Below are positions 23,635-27,062 of a stretch of 27,062 nucleotides of DNA, in pieces. Under the pieces are notes generated by a model. That model made no database searches. It was not told the origin of the DNA and was given only the letters and a program-made list of their open reading frames with translations. The stretch comes from Pseudomonadota bacterium. Lineage in GTDB: Bacteria; Pseudomonadota; Alphaproteobacteria; Rhizobiales; Xanthobacteraceae. How positions within the stretch are numbered: the stretch's first letter is position 1; each line of letters opens with the position of its first letter. The stretch covers positions 1 to 27,062 of the forward strand of contig JAJYAH010000015.1 of assembly GCA_021779635.1 (NCBI GenBank), written 5' to 3'. The position numbers and the translations under genes are program-made.

Positions 23635-24519
23635 ATGCCAGGCCGAACCGCGAAATTCGTGTCAGCCATCTTTGCCAGCGTTCTCGCGGGCATCCCGCTG
23701 GCAACGATTTCGCATGGCGCGACGCCTGCGACGGAGGATTGCCTTTCCGGACCGAAGGATCAGGCGCCCCATGGCAGCCATTGGTACTATCGCATCGATC
23801 ACGCCACCAAACGTCACTGCTGGTATCTCAAGGACGAAAAGCTTTCGCAAAACGCTGCTGCGGATTCCGCTCCGTCGGCAAAGCCGGCTTCTTCGAATGC
23901 AGAAGCCGCGACGCAGCGTTCGATCGCAGACGCTCACGCCGAACTGCCCGCGCAGACTGCTATCGAACAGCCGAAACGCGTCGACGGGCTCGTGCCGGCG
24001 CTGGCCGCCGACGCCTCGGCCGCAACACCGGCTGCGGAGACGCAAGGATCGCTCGTCGCCGCGCGTTGGCCTGAGCAGTCGGGAACCGGTTCCCCGGCCG
24101 TTCCGGCGTCAACCGTGGGCAATCCGGGTGTCGGCGCTCCACCAGATTCGGACGCGATGCCATCACCCGCCCCTGCCGCGGCGACCCTTGCCGCAGCGGA
24201 CTCATCGCCTGAAAAGCAGTCGGGCTCCATTCAGACGCTGTTGCTCGTCATTCTCAGCGCATTGGCGCTGGCCGGCCTGATCGGAAGCGCGGTATTCAGG
24301 TTCGGAAACCTGCGATGGACCGGCCGGCGCAAGATTCCGGTCGATCGACAGGCGATATGGGAGTCGGCCAACATCGATCGTCGATCGTCGCCGGTTGGCC
24401 TGGACTCCGGCGCTCGCATCCGCAGGGACGACATCCCCTGGGAGTTGCGTACGGCGGATGATCCGAACGGCAGGATCGAGGAAATGCTCGCGCGGCTGGC
24501 CAGAAGCGCGACCAATTGA
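23635..24519 (+). CDS. exported, membrane-anchored hypothetical protein with a WYYR...CWY motif
   Basis: A 294-residue protein of unknown function. A signal peptide occupies residues 1-29 (MPGRTAKFVSAIFASVLAGIPL...SHGA). Next comes a compact cysteine/aromatic motif: DCLSGPKDQAPHGSHWYYRID, then RHCWYLKDE, with two cysteines that could form a disulfide. A long Ala/Pro/Ser-rich low-complexity region (about 65-200) follows, then one membrane helix (SIQTLLLVILSALALAGLIGSAVF) and a polar cytoplasmic tail ending in RIEEMLARLARS. The HWYYR...CWY motif recurs in hypothetical proteins of Bradyrhizobium-type genomes, as I recall. ATG 23635 has CGGAG before it; the frame is open to 23551, but that extension would put residues before the signal peptide. 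It is convergent with gmk, 8 nt away. Confidence 0.8.
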   Translation: MPGRTAKFVSAIFASVLAGIPLATISHGATPATEDCLSGPKDQAPHGSHWYYRIDHATKRHCWYLKDEKLSQNAAADSAPSAKPASSNAEAATQRSIADAHAELPAQTAIEQPKRVDGLVPALAADASAATPAAETQGSLVAARWPEQSGTGSPAVPASTVGNPGVGAPPDSDAMPSPAPAAATLAAADSSPEKQSGSIQTLLLVILSALALAGLIGSAVFRFGNLRWTGRRKIPVDRQAIWESANIDRRSSPVGLDSGARIRRDDIPWELRTADDPNGRIEEMLARLARSATN

Positions 24520-24527
24520 CCGCTCCG

Positions 24528-25187
24528 CTATTTCTCCAGTTGCCGCTGCAATTCCCGCACGAACGTCGTGAGACCGGAGCGACGTTCGCGCTTCAGCCGC
24601 TCAGCCTTGAGAATCGACTGCACCTCGGCGAATGCCTCATCGATATCGTGATTGATGACGATGTAATCGTATTCCGCCCAGTGGCTCAGTTCGTGGGTGG
24701 CGCGGCTCATCCGTCCCCGGATCACCTCGTCGGAATCCTGTGCACGGGTATGAAGCCGTTTCTCAAGATCGGCCGCCGACGGCGGCAAGATAAACACGCT
24801 GACAACATCCGCTCGCGCCTTTTCCCGCAATTGCTGGGTGCCCTGCCAGTCGATGTCGAACAGCACGTCCTGCCCGGCTGACAAGGCTGTTTCGACCGGC
24901 GCGCGCGGCGTGCCGTAGCTATTGTCGAAGACGGTGGCCCATTCGAGCAACTCATCACGACTTGCCATCTGTTCGAAGCGGGATTTGTCGACAAACAAAT
25001 AGTCACGTCCATCGACTTCGCTGGGCCGCTTCGGCCGCGTGGTCGCGGACACCGACATCCTCAGGCCGGGCATCCGTTCGATCAGCAGGCGCGACAGCGT
25101 GGTCTTGCCGGCACCCGACGGCGATGACAGCACGAACATCAGCCCGCGCCGCTCCACCCCGTCGAAGCCGTGGCCGCCAGCCGTCAT
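24528..25187 (-). CDS. gmk: guanylate kinase
   Basis: A 219-residue enzyme phosphorylating GMP to GDP with ATP. The P-loop is SPSGAGKT (22-29), followed by the GMP-binding SVSATTRPKRPSEVDGRDYLFV, the conserved ATVFDNSYGTPRAPVE and the Walker-B-like DVLFDIDWQG. A basic C-terminal segment follows. The start is ATG 25185-25187; a shorter start near M17 would also keep the kinase core. It lies 3 nt after yicC on the same strand, a frequent pairing (yicC-gmk), and is convergent with the hypothetical gene ending at 24519. Confidence 0.97.
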   Translation of the reverse strand: MTAGGHGFDGVERRGLMFVLSSPSGAGKTTLSRLLIERMPGLRMSVSATTRPKRPSEVDGRDYLFVDKSRFEQMASRDELLEWATVFDNSYGTPRAPVETALSAGQDVLFDIDWQGTQQLREKARADVVSVFILPPSAADLEKRLHTRAQDSDEVIRGRMSRATHELSHWAEYDYIVINHDIDEAFAEVQSILKAERLKRERRSGLTTFVRELQRQLEK

Positions 25188-25190
25188 GCC

Positions 25191-26078
25191 TTACTCCAGG
25201 TTCTGAACCTGCTCGCGGAATTGCTCGACCACATTCTTCATCTCGAGGCCGGTGTTGGTCAATTCGAGATCGTTCGACTTGGAGCAGCAGGTGTTGACCT
25301 CGCGATTGAACTCCTGCGCCAGGAAATCGAGCCGCCGCCCAACCGGTCCGCCCTTGCCGATCATCTCGCGGGCCTGCGAGATGTGCGAGGCGATGCGATC
25401 GAGTTCTTCGCGAATGTCGGCCTTTGCCGCGATCATGATCGCTTCCTGATTGAGCCGATCAGAATCAAAGCGTTCGGAGGCCTCAAGCAGCGCCGCGATC
25501 TGCTCGGCAAGCCGCGCCCTGATCGCTTCGGGCTTGCGGCCGGGGGCGGCCTCGGCCTTCTTCGCCAGCCTTTCGATCTCGTCCATGCGTTGGGAGAGGA
25601 TCTGGCCGAGCGTCACGCCCTCGCGCTGACGCATCTTGACCAGGTCTGCGAGCGCCTGCTCGAACGCCGCCGCGGCTGCCGCCTTCGCAGCCTTGTCCTC
25701 CGCCTCGTTGCTTTCCGGTTCGACGACCTCGATGACGCCCTTGATCGCCAACAGGCCATCGATGCTCGGTGCCACCGCATCGATCCTGCCGGCGAGCGCG
25801 CCTGCCACCTTCACAATCGACGCCAGCACCTCTTCATTGATGCGGATGGTGGAGACCGCATTGGCGCGCTTGACGTTCAGATTGGCATACACCGTTCCCC
25901 GCGACAGCAACTCGCCGGCGCGCTTTTTGGCCAGTGCTTCAAGGTCGTCCCATCCAGGCGGCAGCCGCATCCGAAGGTCAAAGCCCTTGGCGTTGACCGA
26001 CTTCAATTCCCATTCGAACGCATACGGTCCGCTGGCGCCGTGGCTTCGGGCAAAGCCGGTCATGCTCGACAGCGGCAT
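25191..26078 (-). CDS. yicC: YicC family protein (endoribonuclease family)
   Basis: A 295-residue cytosolic protein of the YicC/YloC family, reported in E. coli to have endoribonuclease activity and to affect small-RNA stability. It begins MPLSSMTGFARSHG, the family signature, with WELKSVNAKGFDLRMRLPPG after it. The C-terminal part (RLDFLAQEFNREVNTCCSKSND, with IGKGGPVGRRLDF before it) is the conserved DUF1732 region, and the protein ends MKNVVEQFREQVQNLE. The frame is open to 26474, but that extension overlaps mltG and is unlike the family; ATG 26076-26078 is preceded by GGAG at about 11 nt. gmk follows after 3 nt. Confidence 0.95.
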   Translation of the reverse strand: MPLSSMTGFARSHGASGPYAFEWELKSVNAKGFDLRMRLPPGWDDLEALAKKRAGELLSRGTVYANLNVKRANAVSTIRINEEVLASIVKVAGALAGRIDAVAPSIDGLLAIKGVIEVVEPESNEAEDKAAKAAAAAAFEQALADLVKMRQREGVTLGQILSQRMDEIERLAKKAEAAPGRKPEAIRARLAEQIAALLEASERFDSDRLNQEAIMIAAKADIREELDRIASHISQAREMIGKGGPVGRRLDFLAQEFNREVNTCCSKSNDLELTNTGLEMKNVVEQFREQVQNLE

Positions 26079-26131
26079 CGTGTGAATTTCTCCAGATGGC
26101 AGGGCCGCAAGATTCGCAGAAAGACGGCGCG

Positions 26132-26175
26132 ACCTTAAGACGTTTTCGAGCAAAGTGGAATTCGGTTCGAGCTTG
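26132..26175 (+). repeat. dispersed intergenic repeat, copy D (partial)
   Basis: AAGACGTTTTCGAGCAAAGT, then GGAATTCGGTTCGAGC, matches the first half of the repeat family at 90 and 3613 with changes, and then the similarity stops. It occupies the 112-nt gap between mltG and yicC, suggesting that this gap was created or widened by the element. Confidence 0.6.
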
Positions 26176-26190
26176 CTGCAGGCTCCCGCG

Positions 26191-27062
26191 CTATCGCTGA
26201 ACCACCGGAGGCGACGTCGTCGATTGCGCCGCACCCTGCCGCGCCGGACGCGCGGGCTTTTTCGGCCCAGCCGGCTTCGGGGTGGTCGTAGCGGTGGGGT
26301 TGGCGTCGGCCGGCGCGCTCGCGGCAGGTGGCGGAGGATCGTCAGCCGGCTCGACGGTGTCGTTCTGAATCTGCTTTTCCATCGCGCGCAGCTTGGCGAC
26401 GTTCTTCTGATGCTGGTCGTAGGTTTCGGTAAAGGCATGGCCGCCGGTGCCGTCGGCAACGAAGAACAGGTCACGGGTGCGCGCGGGATTGGCCGCGGCT
26501 TCCAGCGAGGCGCGTCCCGGATTGGCGATCGGCCCAGGCGGCAGCCCTTCGACCACGTAGGTGTTGTAAGGCGACGGCTGCTGGATTTCGCTGCGCTTGA
26601 TCGGCCGTCCCAGCGTTCCCTTGCCGCCGACCAGCCCGTAGATGATGGTCGGATCGGATTGCAGCTTTATCTTTTGCCGCAGCCGATTGACGAATACGGC
26701 GGCGACGCGACTGCGCTCGTCCGCCTTGCCGGTTTCCTTTTCGACGATCGAAGCAAGTATTACCAGCTGCTCCGGCGTCTTGACCGGAACGTCCGGATTG
26801 CGCCGTTCCCAGATTTCCGCGAGCACGCGCTTCTGCGTCTGCTGCATGCGCTGGATCACCTGATCGCGCGTGGTGCCGCGCGGGAATTTATAGGTTTCCG
26901 GCAGCAATGTACCCTCGCGGGGAATTTCGCGAACGGTGCCCGCAAAAATATCGTTCTCGGAAAGCCGGGCCACGATCTGCTCGGAGGTCAAGCCTTCGGG
27001 AATCGTGACGGCGTGCTGGACCACCTTGCCCTCGACCATGGTGCCGATGACATCGCGCAGGC
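26191..27062 (-). CDS. mltG: endolytic transglycosylase MltG (5' part beyond the window)
   Basis: The C-terminal 290 residues of the inner-membrane lytic transglycosylase that cleaves nascent peptidoglycan strands and limits glycan length. The frame is open to the window edge (LRDVIGTMVEGK...), so the first visible ATG at 27037-27039 is internal and the N-terminal membrane anchor is missing here. The YceG-like domain shows VTIPEGLTSEQIVARL, GTLLPETYKFPRG and the catalytic glutamate in ASIVEKETGKADERSRVAAVFVNRL. LQSDPTIIYGL and the later IANPGRASLEAAANP, DLFFVADGTGGHAF segments are also typical. A Pro/Ala/Lys-rich tail of about 60 residues follows the enzyme domain. yicC follows after a 112-nt gap holding a repeat copy. 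Confidence 0.96.
   Translation of the reverse strand, partial: LRDVIGTMVEGKVVQHAVTIPEGLTSEQIVARLSENDIFAGTVREIPREGTLLPETYKFPRGTTRDQVIQRMQQTQKRVLAEIWERRNPDVPVKTPEQLVILASIVEKETGKADERSRVAAVFVNRLRQKIKLQSDPTIIYGLVGGKGTLGRPIKRSEIQQPSPYNTYVVEGLPPGPIANPGRASLEAAANPARTRDLFFVADGTGGHAFTETYDQHQKNVAKLRAMEKQIQNDTVEPADDPPPPAASAPADANPTATTTPKPAGPKKPARPARQGAAQSTTSPPVVQR

Noticed and set aside
26079..26474. 132-codon upstream extension of yicC
   Set aside because: It overlaps mltG out of frame and precedes the clear family start MPLSSMTGFAR.
1..27062. CRISPR array, prophage, integrative element or defence system
   Set aside because: There are no regularly spaced repeats, integrase, transposase, toxin-antitoxin pair or phage gene. 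Composition and gene content are uniformly chromosomal.

Overview
The window looks like a core chromosomal stretch from a high-GC alphaproteobacterium of the Bradyrhizobium / Rhodopseudomonas / Nitrobacter group (Nitrobacteraceae). This rests on the gene orders (pgsA-like, hda-like, ppk, ppx; pepA-holC divergent from lptFG-lptD-surA-pdxA-rsmA; mltG-yicC-gmk), on the protein sequences, and on dispersed copies of an intergenic repeat beginning GCGTTTTCGAGCGAAA that I know as very common in this group. I see no prophage, insertion sequence, CRISPR array, tRNA or rRNA.

Layout. 1-3071: a possible gene tail, a repeat copy, then the minus-strand cluster purM-purN-ketopantoate reductase-like. 3072-8312 (plus strand): a CDP-alcohol phosphatidyltransferase, a full repeat copy, an Hda-like DnaA-family ATPase, and polyphosphate kinase plus exopolyphosphatase with a Pho-box-like site upstream. 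8360-9708 (minus): a TerC-family membrane protein and nucleoside diphosphate kinase. 10006-12617 (plus): a small secreted Gly/Trp/His-rich protein with a strong terminator, a 65-residue hypothetical, and an ABC-F ATPase. 12734-15380 (minus): a lipoprotein, holC and pepA. 15729-23480 (plus): a severely shortened lptF, then lptG, lptD, surA, pdxA, rsmA and a zinc alcohol dehydrogenase. 23635-24519 (plus): a membrane-anchored hypothetical. 24528-27062 (minus): gmk, yicC and mltG, the last cut by the window edge.

How the genes work together. The 15.7-21.6 kb block is an outer-membrane biogenesis unit: LptG and LptD belong to the LPS transport bridge, and SurA chaperones outer-membrane proteins such as LptD. 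It is coupled to pdxA (vitamin B6) and rsmA (16S rRNA dimethylation), as in many proteobacteria. ppk and ppx make and degrade polyphosphate. purM and purN are two steps of purine synthesis.

The most notable anomaly is lptF. An open reading frame of only 78 codons begins with the characteristic LptF N-terminus and ends in an ATGA overlap with lptG, but nearly all of the roughly 380-residue permease is missing. LptF is normally an essential partner of LptG, so either a functional copy lies elsewhere, this lineage uses a different LptB2-X-G arrangement, or the assembly has lost about 0.9 kb. I did not find a convincing new multi-gene system; the rest is conserved housekeeping content with some under-described small proteins and regulatory sites.
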